A stretch of 14,546 nucleotides of DNA from JAGMDK01 sp023128695 (GCA_030628805.1 DAOVQG010000096.1:1-14546); one strand, 5' to 3'; positions 7,474-14,393 are shown, counted from the first letter of the stretch. Program-made: numbers and translations. Notes: generated from the sequence alone by a model not told the origin.

Positions 7474-7893
7474 TTAGGGATGCACCTCCCCCGGCACACA
7501 TGACAGAATGAAGCTGAACGACTCTTTAGCGCTTTCGACAGCACGCCGAGCCGTCTCCACCGTTAATGGCACGGCTGTGTCCGGGTAGCGTGTATCCACA
7601 GCGAAACTCGTAAGCCAAGCTGGTTGCGCTTGGCAAATCTCAAACCTTGCATCGACCTTTACGCAGCGATTAATGAGTTCCGCGATATCGTGTGTTCGTG
7701 GAGGTTTGATCTCATTCATGATGAGGACCGCCTTGAGCGCCTTTTCAACACACTGTTGACAATAAAAACAGCCTTGTTCCAACAGCGGCGGTTGGCTTTC
7801 AACAAGAATCTCAGCCGCTGCGAGATCCTTCTGCGCCAACACCAGCCAGCGCTGCACCAACTCGTACTTAGGCGGCATAGAGGAGTCTGCCAC
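7474..7893 (-). CDS. HEPN-domain protein of an MNT-HEPN pair
   Basis: This all-helical 139-residue protein has the pattern of HEPN proteins encoded next to minimal nucleotidyltransferases. It shows a helix with LAQKDLAAAEIL (19-30), the central YCQQCVEKALKAVL (44-57), PPRTHDIAEL (64-73) and the late TRYPD (101-105). Many HEPN toxins are RNases with an R-x4-6-H motif; I cannot find such a motif here, so RNase activity is doubtful. The GTG at 7893 is preferred because AGAGG stands 9 bases upstream; the ATG at 7878 has no visible ribosome site. With the GTG it overlaps the MNT gene by 26 bases. It ends 3 bases before the AAA ATPase. The pair could be a toxin-antitoxin module or a regulatory part of the ATPase operon. 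Confidence 0.85.
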   Translation of the reverse strand: MADSSMPPKYELVQRWLVLAQKDLAAAEILVESQPPLLEQGCFYCQQCVEKALKAVLIMNEIKPPRTHDIAELINRCVKVDARFEICQAQPAWLTSFAVDTRYPDTAVPLTVETARRAVESAKESFSFILSCVPGEVHP

Positions 7894-8194
7894 GATCCTT
7901 AACCTCTTTCTGTAAGCTGCCTACAACCTGTCCGAAGCGATTAAAATCTCTCAGAGTGCAAAAGTGAGGTTCTACTATTGCATCGATTCCCCGCAAAGCA
8001 GCATAAACGCGTTTGTAGTAGTCGCTACTCGGTTCGACATCATCACTTACCATGATAAGAAGGTCGATGTCGCTGTCTTCGTGCGGCGTGCCATACAGCC
8101 GGGATCCGAACAAATACACCATTCGCGGAGATACTGCGTCCACAATACGTTCTACGATTGTGGTTAGCATTGCTTCGGAGATATTTTCAGGCAC
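7868..8194 (-). CDS. MNT-type minimal nucleotidyltransferase (antitoxin-like)
   Basis: The 108-residue protein is a minimal nucleotidyltransferase. It has VYLFGSRLYG at 26-35 followed by DSDIDLLI at 40-47, which supplies the GS motif and the two metal-binding aspartates Asp42 and Asp44. A third acidic residue is expected in the strand IDAIVEPHF, where Asp71 or Glu75 could serve. Known MNT antitoxins neutralise HEPN partners by binding or by adding AMP to them. The start is GTG at 8194 with AAGG about 9 bases upstream; an internal ATG at 8170 has weaker support. It is the first gene of the operon, 37 bases from the edge of the IS3 remnant. Its base composition is visibly more AT-rich than that of the ATPase gene downstream, which hints at separate origin. 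Confidence 0.88.
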   Translation of the reverse strand: MPENISEAMLTTIVERIVDAVSPRMVYLFGSRLYGTPHEDSDIDLLIMVSDDVEPSSDYYKRVYAALRGIDAIVEPHFCTLRDFNRFGQVVGSLQKEVKDRGRLLYAA

Positions 8195-8228
8195 TATGTT
8201 CTGCCTTACACCTAATGATTTGTTTCAA

Positions 8229-8432
8229 TCAAAGTGAGACACTCGCCGCTGGCGGATAAGAGACGGTTTTGGCCTCCGTCCAGGGCAGACGTCGTTGTCG
8301 CAGCTTGATGTTCTCCTGCGTACGCAGTTCCCTGGCCGTTTGTAATTTCCGCCGACGCTCGGCCGGCAGCGCCGCCGGGTCTCCACGATAATAGTCCACC
8401 GGCCACAAGTGCGATAGCGCCGCGTGGGATCT
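8229..8432 (-). pseudogene. IS3 OrfB C-terminal fragment
   Basis: The frame reads RSHAALSHLWPVDYYRGDP, then PAERRRKLQTAREL. This resembles the end of the IS3-family integrase core (HxxLGYxxPxxYY) and the short basic tail that follows it. The TGA at 8229-8231 lies right at the terminal repeat, as is usual for OrfB. The catalytic DDE residues lie in the deleted part. It is non-functional. Confidence 0.7.
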
Positions 8433-8620
8433 CCACGGCCCGCAGGGTGCGGCGCAGAGGCCAGCAATTGTTTCCGCCACTGGTAGACCAGGTTGGGCAT
8501 GACGCCTTCGCGGCGGCAGATCTGGGCCGGCTTGCGCTCGGATTGCAGCGTCTCCAGCACGATCTGGAGTTTTTGGGTCGGCGTCCATTTCCGGCGACGT
8601 TTCTTTTGACCGTCTCACTT
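8232..8620 (-). mobile_element. Internally deleted IS3-family element (MITE-like remnant)
   Basis: A 389-base segment is bounded by perfect 9-bp inverted ends: AAGTGAGAC at 8232-8240 and its complement at 8612-8620, with the match continuing at 11 of 13 positions. Read on the minus strand it starts with the beginning of an IS3 OrfA and ends with the end of an IS3 OrfB in another frame. The middle of the transposase, including the DDE core, is missing. The junction lies within about 8433-8452. It sits 20 bases beyond the PBP2 stop and 37 bases before the MNT start. No clear target-site duplication is seen. It cannot move by itself, but a full-length relative might mobilise it. Confidence 0.75.
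8453..8611 (-). pseudogene. IS3 OrfA N-terminal fragment (helix-turn-helix)
   Basis: The frame reads KKRRRKWTPTQKLQIVLETL, then SERKPAQICRREGVMPNLVYQWRKQLL in the next stretch. This is the typical DNA-binding start of IS3-family OrfA (HTH_Tnp_1 style). A stop codon precedes it, and no good start codon is present. Similarity ends near 8453, where the internal deletion joins it to the OrfB remnant in another frame. It is the fossil of a transposase, not a working gene. Confidence 0.7.
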
Positions 8621-8640
8621 GGCCTGAAACACTACACTCG

Positions 8641-10854
8641 CTACTCGCTATTCTTAACTCGTCCTACTAAGTATTCGGCAATCTGCTTCGCGACCGGGCC
8701 GGCCACGCGGCCGCCGCTGCCGCCGTATTCGAGCAGCACGCTGATAGCGTAGACGCGGCCGGTGGGGACCTCGCCGCGCGGGGTGTCGGCGGGTTGCGTG
8801 AAGCCGATGAACCACGCATGGGCCGGGAGTGTTTCGCCTTCTTCGAGCCGGGGGAATAGTTCGGCGATCTTCGAGTCCACGATTGTGGGCTTCTCGTCGC
8901 CGAACCGGGCCAGCGCGTCCTGCCTGGAGATGGCGACGACGCTTTCCCGGCGACCGTCGGGCCACTCGCAGACGTATCGCTTTGTAACGACTCGCCGCAC
9001 GGACTGCGCCGAGCCGGTCTTGCCGCAGAGTACGTAATCATCACTGTCCAGCTTGGCCCGGCGGCCCGTACCCCGCTCATTGACGACCCGCCACATGCCG
9101 CGGCGGACGACTTTCAGATGCTCTTCGTTGAGGGGCTGCTCCGGGATGAGTGGCCCGCCCAGCGCTTGCCCGGTCTCGTCATACGCTAGATGCACGGGCG
9201 CCCAGAAGCCGGAGGCGATCGTGGCGGCCAGATTGGCGGACTGAAGCGGGGTGGCGGTGACTTCGCCTTGGCCGATCGCGAAGTTCCAGGCGTCGGATTT
9301 GCGGTGACGGCGGGGGTTTTCTCGCCGCGGGTCCCTGAGCCAGTTTTCGGTCGGGACGATCCCGGGGCTCTCCTCGATCAGGCCGGTGCCCTGCGTTCGG
9401 CCGAGTCCGCAGCGTGTAAACCACTCGCACAAGCGCTGGGGGCCGAGCAGGCCGCCGACCTTGAAAAAGTAGATATTGCAGGAATTGCGGATAGCGCTCT
9501 CGGCGTTCTGACCGTCCAGGGCTTCGGCGCTGCCGGGCTTGGCGACCATGTCATGCGTGACGCCCGGGTTCATCTTATAGATCCAGCAGCGGAACATGTT
9601 CGGCCTCTCCGGCAGCAAATACCCGGTGCAGTGAAAGCGCGTCTGGGGCGAAATGAGCCCCTCGCCCAAGCCGCCGATGAGCGTAATCACTTTGCAGGTC
9701 GAGCCCGGCGGATACGTAGCCTGGACCGCACGAAAGGTGAGCGGCAGCCGCTTCCTGTCCCGCCGCAAACGGTCGTAATCTTCGTTGAAGCGGTCGTAGC
9801 GGTATGTGGGGTAGCTGGCCAGGGCGAGCACTTCGCGTGTGGCGACGTCAATGACCACCGCCGCGGCGCCGGCTTGAAATCCATTTGGCAATCCGCCGGG
9901 CGGCTCCTTCTCAGGATCACCCTCTACAACCCGTTGCAGCAGTTCCAGCGTTTTGCGCTGGAGGCCCAGATCGATCGTCAAGTGTACGTCCCAACCCGGC
10001 ACCGGGTCGGTCCGCTCCAGCGGTCGCCAATCGTAGTCCGAGATGATTCGGCCGCGCCAGCCGCGGAGGGATGTTTCTGCCAGTCGCTCGACGCCGGAGA
10101 TGCCGCACCGGTCGCCGCGGCGGAGCTTGTGCAACTCGTCCTCCCGTAGCGGGTCGTTCTCGATCCGCTCTTCGCTGGCGGCTCCCAAGCGGCCCAGTAC
10201 GTGTACCAGCGCGTCGGCGTCGTGCGTCACTCGGCGTGTAGCGGGCGTGACACGGAGCCAGGGGTAATCCTCCAGTGCCAGACGCACCGACAAGGCCACG
10301 TCGTGGTCCACGGCTTCGAGCACCGGCAAACGCTGATATTCCTCTTCAATCTCGCGAATCTTGGGCGATTTCCGCCGGACCAGCGCCCGGATGCGGGCCA
10401 CGCGGGCTCGGATCGTGGCCGCCCGCTCCGCCAGCTCGGTCTCCGAAACGCCGGTGAGTTCGGACAGCCGTCGCCACATGCGCGGGATTTCAACGCTCCT
10501 GAGCTGATCGGCGATCTCCCTTAGCTTCACCTCGGCGGGATAGTCGCCGCGTCTTTTGAGGCTGCGGGCGACGCGGATGAGGTACTTGTGGAGGAATTTC
10601 TCGTTGTTGCTCAGCAGCGCGTAGTGCACGCAGATGTTGGAGGTCGGCTCGTCGCTGAGGAGGGGCGTTCCGTGCCGGTCGAAGACGGTCCCGCGTGGAG
10701 CGGCGATATAATCTGGACGCCGCGTCATGATCCGCTCGGCGAGCTCTTCGTATTCCGCGGCGTGCACGATCTGAACCTGCACCAGCCGACCGACAATGAG
10801 CAGCGCGACCGCGGTAAGCAGGATCCAGAACCAGGTCAGACGCTTTTCAAACAT
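8641..10854 (-). CDS. mrdA: Penicillin-binding protein 2-type peptidoglycan transpeptidase
   Basis: Class B PBPs cross-link peptidoglycan in the periplasm; PBP2 serves cell elongation with RodA. The product has a single N-terminal anchor (WFWILLTAVALLIVGRLV, 8-25), then the pedestal domain with RGTVFDRHG at 54-62. The transpeptidase motifs are STCK at 385-388 (Ser385 catalytic), SCN at 458-460 and KTGS at 612-615. At 737 residues it is longer than the usual 600-650; the extra length seems to lie in a helical stretch at about 95-180 and between KTG and HAWF (about 615-679). The ATG at 10854 has AAGGA 5 bases upstream; the longer frame to 10926 would run into RNase P RNA. No mreBCD or rodA is next to it. 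PBP2 rather than FtsI is my reading from the overall pattern. Confidence 0.9.
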   Translation of the reverse strand: MFEKRLTWFWILLTAVALLIVGRLVQVQIVHAAEYEELAERIMTRRPDYIAAPRGTVFDRHGTPLLSDEPTSNICVHYALLSNNEKFLHKYLIRVARSLKRRGDYPAEVKLREIADQLRSVEIPRMWRRLSELTGVSETELAERAATIRARVARIRALVRRKSPKIREIEEEYQRLPVLEAVDHDVALSVRLALEDYPWLRVTPATRRVTHDADALVHVLGRLGAASEERIENDPLREDELHKLRRGDRCGISGVERLAETSLRGWRGRIISDYDWRPLERTDPVPGWDVHLTIDLGLQRKTLELLQRVVEGDPEKEPPGGLPNGFQAGAAAVVIDVATREVLALASYPTYRYDRFNEDYDRLRRDRKRLPLTFRAVQATYPPGSTCKVITLIGGLGEGLISPQTRFHCTGYLLPERPNMFRCWIYKMNPGVTHDMVAKPGSAEALDGQNAESAIRNSCNIYFFKVGGLLGPQRLCEWFTRCGLGRTQGTGLIEESPGIVPTENWLRDPRRENPRRHRKSDAWNFAIGQGEVTATPLQSANLAATIASGFWAPVHLAYDETGQALGGPLIPEQPLNEEHLKVVRRGMWRVVNERGTGRRAKLDSDDYVLCGKTGSAQSVRRVVTKRYVCEWPDGRRESVVAISRQDALARFGDEKPTIVDSKIAELFPRLEEGETLPAHAWFIGFTQPADTPRGEVPTGRVYAISVLLEYGGSGGRVAGPVAKQIAEYLVGRVKNSE

Positions 10855-10880
10855 GACGTCCTTGTCATGGTTCAGAAAAC

Positions 10881-11311
10881 GGCGGAGTGGGCCGGTAAGC
10901 CGAATTCCGTGCCCGCGCCGTCTCACCGGCTGGAAGCCGATGCCACAGGCGTCGGGCGGCGGCCATTCATCTGGGCCCGCCGTTGCCGACGGGCTCGGGC
11001 GCCCTACCCGGGGCTGATAGCGAGTCGGGCCGACTCATCGCCCCCTATTTGGGCTTGCTGGCGGTGGGGTTTACCCTGCCACGACCGTCACCGGTCGCGC
11101 GGTGCGCTCTTACCGCACCATTTCACCCTTACCGGGCTAGAGACTAGCCCGGCGGTTTGTTTTCTGTGGCACTGTCCCGGTCCTCGCGGACGGTGGCCGT
11201 TAGCCATCACCGTGCCCTGTCCAGTTCGGACTTTCCTCTGCCGGTCGGCGACGACCGAGATAGAATACTCGGCCGAGCCACGCCGACAGCGGCCGCCTGG
11301 CCCACTCCGCC
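10881..11311 (-). ncRNA. rnpB: RNase P RNA, bacterial type A
   Basis: RNase P RNA is the catalytic RNA that trims the 5' leader from tRNA precursors. The hallmark blocks are all present on the minus strand: GAGGAAAGTCCGAAC (11224-11238), GGTAAGGGTGAAATGGTGCG (within 11109-11133) and AGATGAATGGCC (10961-10972), followed by GAATTCGGCTTAC near the 3' end. The ends pair as a perfect 13-bp P1 helix, 11299-11311 with 10881-10893. This gives about 431 nt, normal for type A. After P1 the minus strand reads GTTTTC, which might help termination. Otherwise the transcript could continue into the PBP2 gene, which starts 26 bases on. Confidence 0.97.
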
Positions 11312-11317
11312 ACACAC

Positions 11318-11347
11318 ATTTTAGGGCAGGTCGCGCGAAAATGCGAA
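11318..11347 (-). promoter_or_regulatory. Candidate rnpB promoter
   Basis: On the minus strand TAAAAT (complement of 11318-11323) ends 6 bases before the first base of the predicted P1 helix, the right distance for a -10 box. TTCGCA (complement of 11342-11347) lies 18 bases upstream and is a partial -35. The spacing to the RNA end is the strongest support. Confidence 0.55.
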
Positions 11348-11376
11348 CGAATCCTGAACTCGAAGCCCTGCTTATG

Positions 11377-11439
11377 TTACCTTTCATAAGCCTTCTTGAC
11401 GTTTGGCAGATCACGCTCTTTGAAATTGGGAAATTCCAT
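11377..11439 (-). CDS. Possible 20-residue peptide upstream of rnpB
   Basis: An ATG at 11439 follows a very purine-rich GAGGGGGAG sequence at ideal spacing (6-7 bases) and opens a 20-codon frame ending in TAA. The peptide is highly charged (MEFPNFKERDL, then PNVKKAYER), with no hydrophobic segment. It overlaps no other gene and lies between the glycosidase gene and the rnpB promoter. I do not recognise it. It may be a small protein, a leftover end of a longer gene, or a chance frame. Confidence 0.25.
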   Translation of the reverse strand: MEFPNFKERDLPNVKKAYER

Positions 11440-11473
11440 CCCGCGCTCCCCCTCAATTGACGGGTTGGTGTGC

Positions 11474-11491
11474 CACTGCTCTTGAGCAGTG
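11474..11491. repeat. Perfect 8-bp palindromic hairpin after the glycosidase gene
   Basis: CACTGCTC (11474-11481) and GAGCAGTG (11484-11491) are perfect inverted arms around TT. The hairpin begins 5 bases past the stop of the glycosidase gene on the minus strand. On that strand no U-tract follows, so it is not a standard intrinsic terminator for that gene. I associate this string with short palindromes that recur in planctomycete genomes, from memory and unverified. Confidence 0.5.
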
Positions 11492-11495
11492 TTTC

Positions 11496-12644
11496 TTAAC
11501 GATCTCGGTGCCCGCGGCTCTTCGTAGGGGAGTCGGTGTTCTCGGCCGGCGCGGTCGTGTTTGACGTTCGGCCTGCCGCGAACCATTGCCGCAACACCTG
11601 CTCGGCGGGTTTATTCCGCGGCGAATAACCATAATCGCTCGGTCCGCCGGGGGAAGCGTCCCACTCCCACCAGATGGCCCCCATCAGGGCCGGGGTGTCG
11701 TTCCAGACACGGATAAATGCCTCATAGAGCCGGCGTTGCTCCTCGAGGCCGGCCGGGGTGGCGTGCTGATTCTGGTAGTAGTTCCACGGCGCCTTGGCAG
11801 CGCCCTCCTGGCTGCACCAACCGACCTCCGTCATCAGGATTGGCTTACCGATCCGCTGCTGCCAAGCCAGGATGTCCTTCTTTATCGGCCCCCAGTAGTC
11901 AACGATCTCCTCCACGGTCGGGTTCTTCTTGTCGGCGAGGGTGTAGTAGCTCGTCATTCCGATAAAATCGAGCTTCTCCCAGAATTCCACCGGCCGATAA
12001 TGGTCCCAGTTCGCCGAGTACCCCAGCTTGCCGCCGTAGAAACGGGGCCGCACCTGGTCGATCAGCTTCCGCCACTTGGCGGTGTATTTTTCCGTGCTGA
12101 CCAACTCGGAGCCCACGATCAGGCTGTCCGCGCCACCCTCGCGAGCAATGTCGGCAAAGAAGAGTACGAACCCCTCGTATTGCTGCCACCAATCGTCCCA
12201 GTCCGGCGGGTCGATCACGCCCCGCCATTCGCTGCCGCGCGGGTTCTTCAGCAGGACGATCGGCATGATGATGACCTTGAGCCCGAGTTCCCGGCCGCGG
12301 CGGACGACGGCCTTGAAATCCTCCGGCGGCAGAATCTTGCGCAGGTCGAGGTAGATAGATTGCGAACGGGCATGCTCCATGTATCCGGGAACGCAAAGCA
12401 GAACGGAGTTGGCCCCCAGCTCGGCGATCTCCTCCAGCAGCGGCTCGTATTGCTCCCGCGGCTGGTAGTGGCCGGACGCGACCTGGATCGCTAAGCCGCG
12501 GTACGGGGCCATGGAGGGCTCGATGACCGCCGCCGCCTCGGCAACGACGGGCTCCGGCGCGGCGGTATCCCGCAGTCCGGCCCACATTAAAGCCGTGACG
12601 GCTAGTGCGGCTATGCCCAGAGCGGCAGTCACTTTGGTAATCAT
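11496..12644 (-). CDS. Membrane-anchored GH113-like TIM-barrel glycoside hydrolase
   Basis: The 382-residue protein begins with a signal-anchor or signal peptide (about residues 5-23), then a short Ala/Pro/Glu-rich linker. A clan GH-A style barrel starts at GLAIQV (50). SLIVGSELVS (174-183) places Glu180 as the probable acid/base at the end of strand 4, and PILMTEVGW (268-276) places Glu273 as probable nucleophile on strand 7. WWEWDASPGG closes the barrel. GH113 beta-mannanases and related uncharacterised proteins have this pattern; the true substrate is unknown. The polar C-terminal tail (about 358-382) looks disordered. Its ATG overlaps the upstream stop in an ATGA arrangement, and no strong ribosome site is seen, so translation is probably coupled to the lipoprotein gene. 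It likely acts outside the cytoplasmic membrane. Confidence 0.75.
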   Translation of the reverse strand: MITKVTAALGIAALAVTALMWAGLRDTAAPEPVVAEAAAVIEPSMAPYRGLAIQVASGHYQPREQYEPLLEEIAELGANSVLLCVPGYMEHARSQSIYLDLRKILPPEDFKAVVRRGRELGLKVIIMPIVLLKNPRGSEWRGVIDPPDWDDWWQQYEGFVLFFADIAREGGADSLIVGSELVSTEKYTAKWRKLIDQVRPRFYGGKLGYSANWDHYRPVEFWEKLDFIGMTSYYTLADKKNPTVEEIVDYWGPIKKDILAWQQRIGKPILMTEVGWCSQEGAAKAPWNYYQNQHATPAGLEEQRRLYEAFIRVWNDTPALMGAIWWEWDASPGGPSDYGYSPRNKPAEQVLRQWFAAGRTSNTTAPAENTDSPTKSRGHRDR

Positions 12645-14311
12645 CGGACAGCGTTTTCCGTCTCGACAGACAACAAACCGGCGTTTAGCAGCGAAACACC
12701 GTCCAGTTCGTCTTCGTCATATTCCACGCCGAGCAAGTCCAACAGCGTCGGGACCAAGTCCACGGAGCGGGCCGTTGCGATGGTGCCGCCCGGCTCGATA
12801 CCCGGACCGGCGATATAGAAGGTCATCAGCAGCGTATCCTTGTGAATGCTGCCGTGACCGCCGTGCTCGTGTACGAAACTGTAGCCGGGCTGGGTGAAGA
12901 CGACCACCTGTCCGGCGCGGCGAATGTGCAGGAGCGGGATCAGGTGCGGCACCACGTCGGGAATCATCTGGTCCGCCGTTGCGTCCAGCCAGGCGCGCGA
13001 GTCGTGGTAACCGGCGGCCACGAACGCGGCGAGCTCGAGCTCATCCGTGTAGCCGAGCACGTCGTCCAACTCGGGTAGATAGGCGTACTCCGGACCGGCG
13101 TCACCTACCCGTCTGCGAATCCGCGACCGGCCGCGCGGTGAGCGGATGACCGCCTCATCGTCCGCGGCCAGGTATGCCACCAACTCGACGCCGGGGATAT
13201 TCCACAGACAGGCTTCCTCCGGCGGCGATGTGAGGATTCGTTCGACGACCTCAGGCGGGGGCGGGCTGTCCCAACCCGAGGCGCCGCGGAAGTGCACGGA
13301 TGCGCCTCCGCCATCCTGGAAGGCGACGACGGTGTCAAACTGGTCATAGTACCGGCGGCGAGCCTGCCTCGTCCCATCCTGTAGCATCACGTCTGTCGTG
13401 TTCCGCCCCCAATGATCGCGGATCAGAGTGGTCAGGTCGATACGACTCTCGGGGTCGACATCCACCATGCCGTGGTCGCTGACCAGCACGATATATGTTG
13501 TTTCCAGCAACCCCTGCCGCTCCAGCCAGTCACACACCCGGCCGATCTGGTGGTCGGCGTTCTCCATGGCCCGGCGGAATTCCGGCGAGGTAGCGCCGAA
13601 CAGATGGCCGATGGTATCCACGCCGGGGAAGTAGCAGGTCAGGATGGTCGGCCATTGCTGGTGCCGGTTGGCCCATCTCGTTACGCGGTATAGTGACGAG
13701 GCGGCCAGCTTGTCCACGGCGGTGTAGTCGCGAAAGAACCACAACGTGCCGGACAGGGCCCAGTTGCGGATGATCTTCGTAGCCCCCCGGCGATGCACGG
13801 TCTGGATAGTGGCGGACGGAGCCGGCTGGATGCGTTCATAAATCGTTGGGACATGGTAGTCGTCATCGACTTTGTCGTAAGTCTTGATCAGTACGTAGTT
13901 GCGAAACAGGGCCTCATTCGGGTCGAACCAGCGGTTGCCGACCAAGCCGTGCCCGGGCGGCCCCACGCCGGTTACCAGCGTGGCGATCGCGGCGTAGGTG
14001 ATGGAAGGTATGCACGTCGTCGCGCGGCGGACCCGCGTGCCGCCCGCGTAGAAGCGCTGTTGAATGTTCGGCAGCCAGCCTTCGCAACTCCCCTGCTCGA
14101 CAAATCGCGGCGGCAGACCATCGACCAGAAAGATCACGACGCCGGGCTCGGGCCGCTTGACCTCGGGGTGCAGGTTCCAGCGGCTGGGTCGGCCGGGCCC
14201 GCAACCCGTGACGACGAGCAGGCCCGCCAGCGCAAGTGCAATGCCAAGGCGCACTCTCCAGGAACGCAGAGAGGAGTTCAGCGACGGATTGGGATATCCA
14301 ACAGTATCCAA
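12641..14311 (-). CDS. Lipoprotein of the alkaline-phosphatase/NPP phosphodiesterase superfamily
   Basis: Members hydrolyse phosphoesters or phosphodiesters with two metal ions. Using the TTG start at 14311 (556 residues), the hydrophobic RLGIALALAGLLVVTGC ends in a lipobox with Cys37, so it should be lipid-anchored. VVIFLVDG contains metal ligand Asp64; PSITYAA contains the likely nucleophile Thr105. GVDTIGH gives Asp232 and His236, VSDHG gives Asp279 and His280, and HEHGGHG gives the last histidine. All core residues seem present. An upstream in-frame GTG at 14374 is possible, but it lies upstream of the candidate transcription start; the TTG has AAGGA 6 bases upstream. A GTG at 14254 would also keep the lipobox. 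The substrate is unknown. The downstream glycosidase overlaps by 4 bases (ATGA), which suggests a shared extracytoplasmic job. Confidence 0.85.
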   Translation of the reverse strand: MDTVGYPNPSLNSSLRSWRVRLGIALALAGLLVVTGCGPGRPSRWNLHPEVKRPEPGVVIFLVDGLPPRFVEQGSCEGWLPNIQQRFYAGGTRVRRATTCIPSITYAAIATLVTGVGPPGHGLVGNRWFDPNEALFRNYVLIKTYDKVDDDYHVPTIYERIQPAPSATIQTVHRRGATKIIRNWALSGTLWFFRDYTAVDKLAASSLYRVTRWANRHQQWPTILTCYFPGVDTIGHLFGATSPEFRRAMENADHQIGRVCDWLERQGLLETTYIVLVSDHGMVDVDPESRIDLTTLIRDHWGRNTTDVMLQDGTRQARRRYYDQFDTVVAFQDGGGASVHFRGASGWDSPPPPEVVERILTSPPEEACLWNIPGVELVAYLAADDEAVIRSPRGRSRIRRRVGDAGPEYAYLPELDDVLGYTDELELAAFVAAGYHDSRAWLDATADQMIPDVVPHLIPLLHIRRAGQVVVFTQPGYSFVHEHGGHGSIHKDTLLMTFYIAGPGIEPGGTIATARSVDLVPTLLDLLGVEYDEDELDGVSLLNAGLLSVETENAVR

Positions 14312-14365
14312 ATACTTTCCTTGGTGAGCCGCGGGCTTCAGCCTTGCTATTACCCACGTGAAGGC

Positions 14366-14393
14366 ATTATGCACGCCGGCGTCCGCTCTTCAA
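14366..14393 (-). promoter_or_regulatory. Candidate promoter of the lipoprotein-glycosidase operon
   Basis: On the minus strand TTGAAG (complement of 14388-14393) and CATAAT (complement of 14366-14371) are separated by 16 bases, a sigma70-like arrangement with 4/6 and 5/6 matches. Transcription would begin near 14359. This places the GTG at 14374 outside the message and favours a downstream start. Confidence 0.45.

Noticed and set aside
7474..7878. HEPN start at the ATG at 7878
   Set aside because: No ribosome site precedes it, while the GTG at 7893 has AGAGG at suitable spacing. The choice changes only five residues.
9190..10149. Plus-strand open frame of 319 codons antisense to PBP2
   Set aside because: The minus frame has all transpeptidase motifs; the plus frame shows no recognisable domain.
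10855..10926. N-terminal extension of PBP2 to 10926
   Set aside because: The extra codons fall inside rnpB; the start at 10854 has an AAGGA site and leads directly into the membrane anchor.
10588..11460. Plus-strand open frame of 290 codons crossing rnpB
   Set aside because: Most of it runs antisense through RNase P RNA, which is certain from its conserved blocks.
11586..12494. Plus-strand open frame of 302 codons antisense to the glycosidase
   Set aside because: No domain pattern is visible, while the minus frame has a signal segment and catalytic glutamates.
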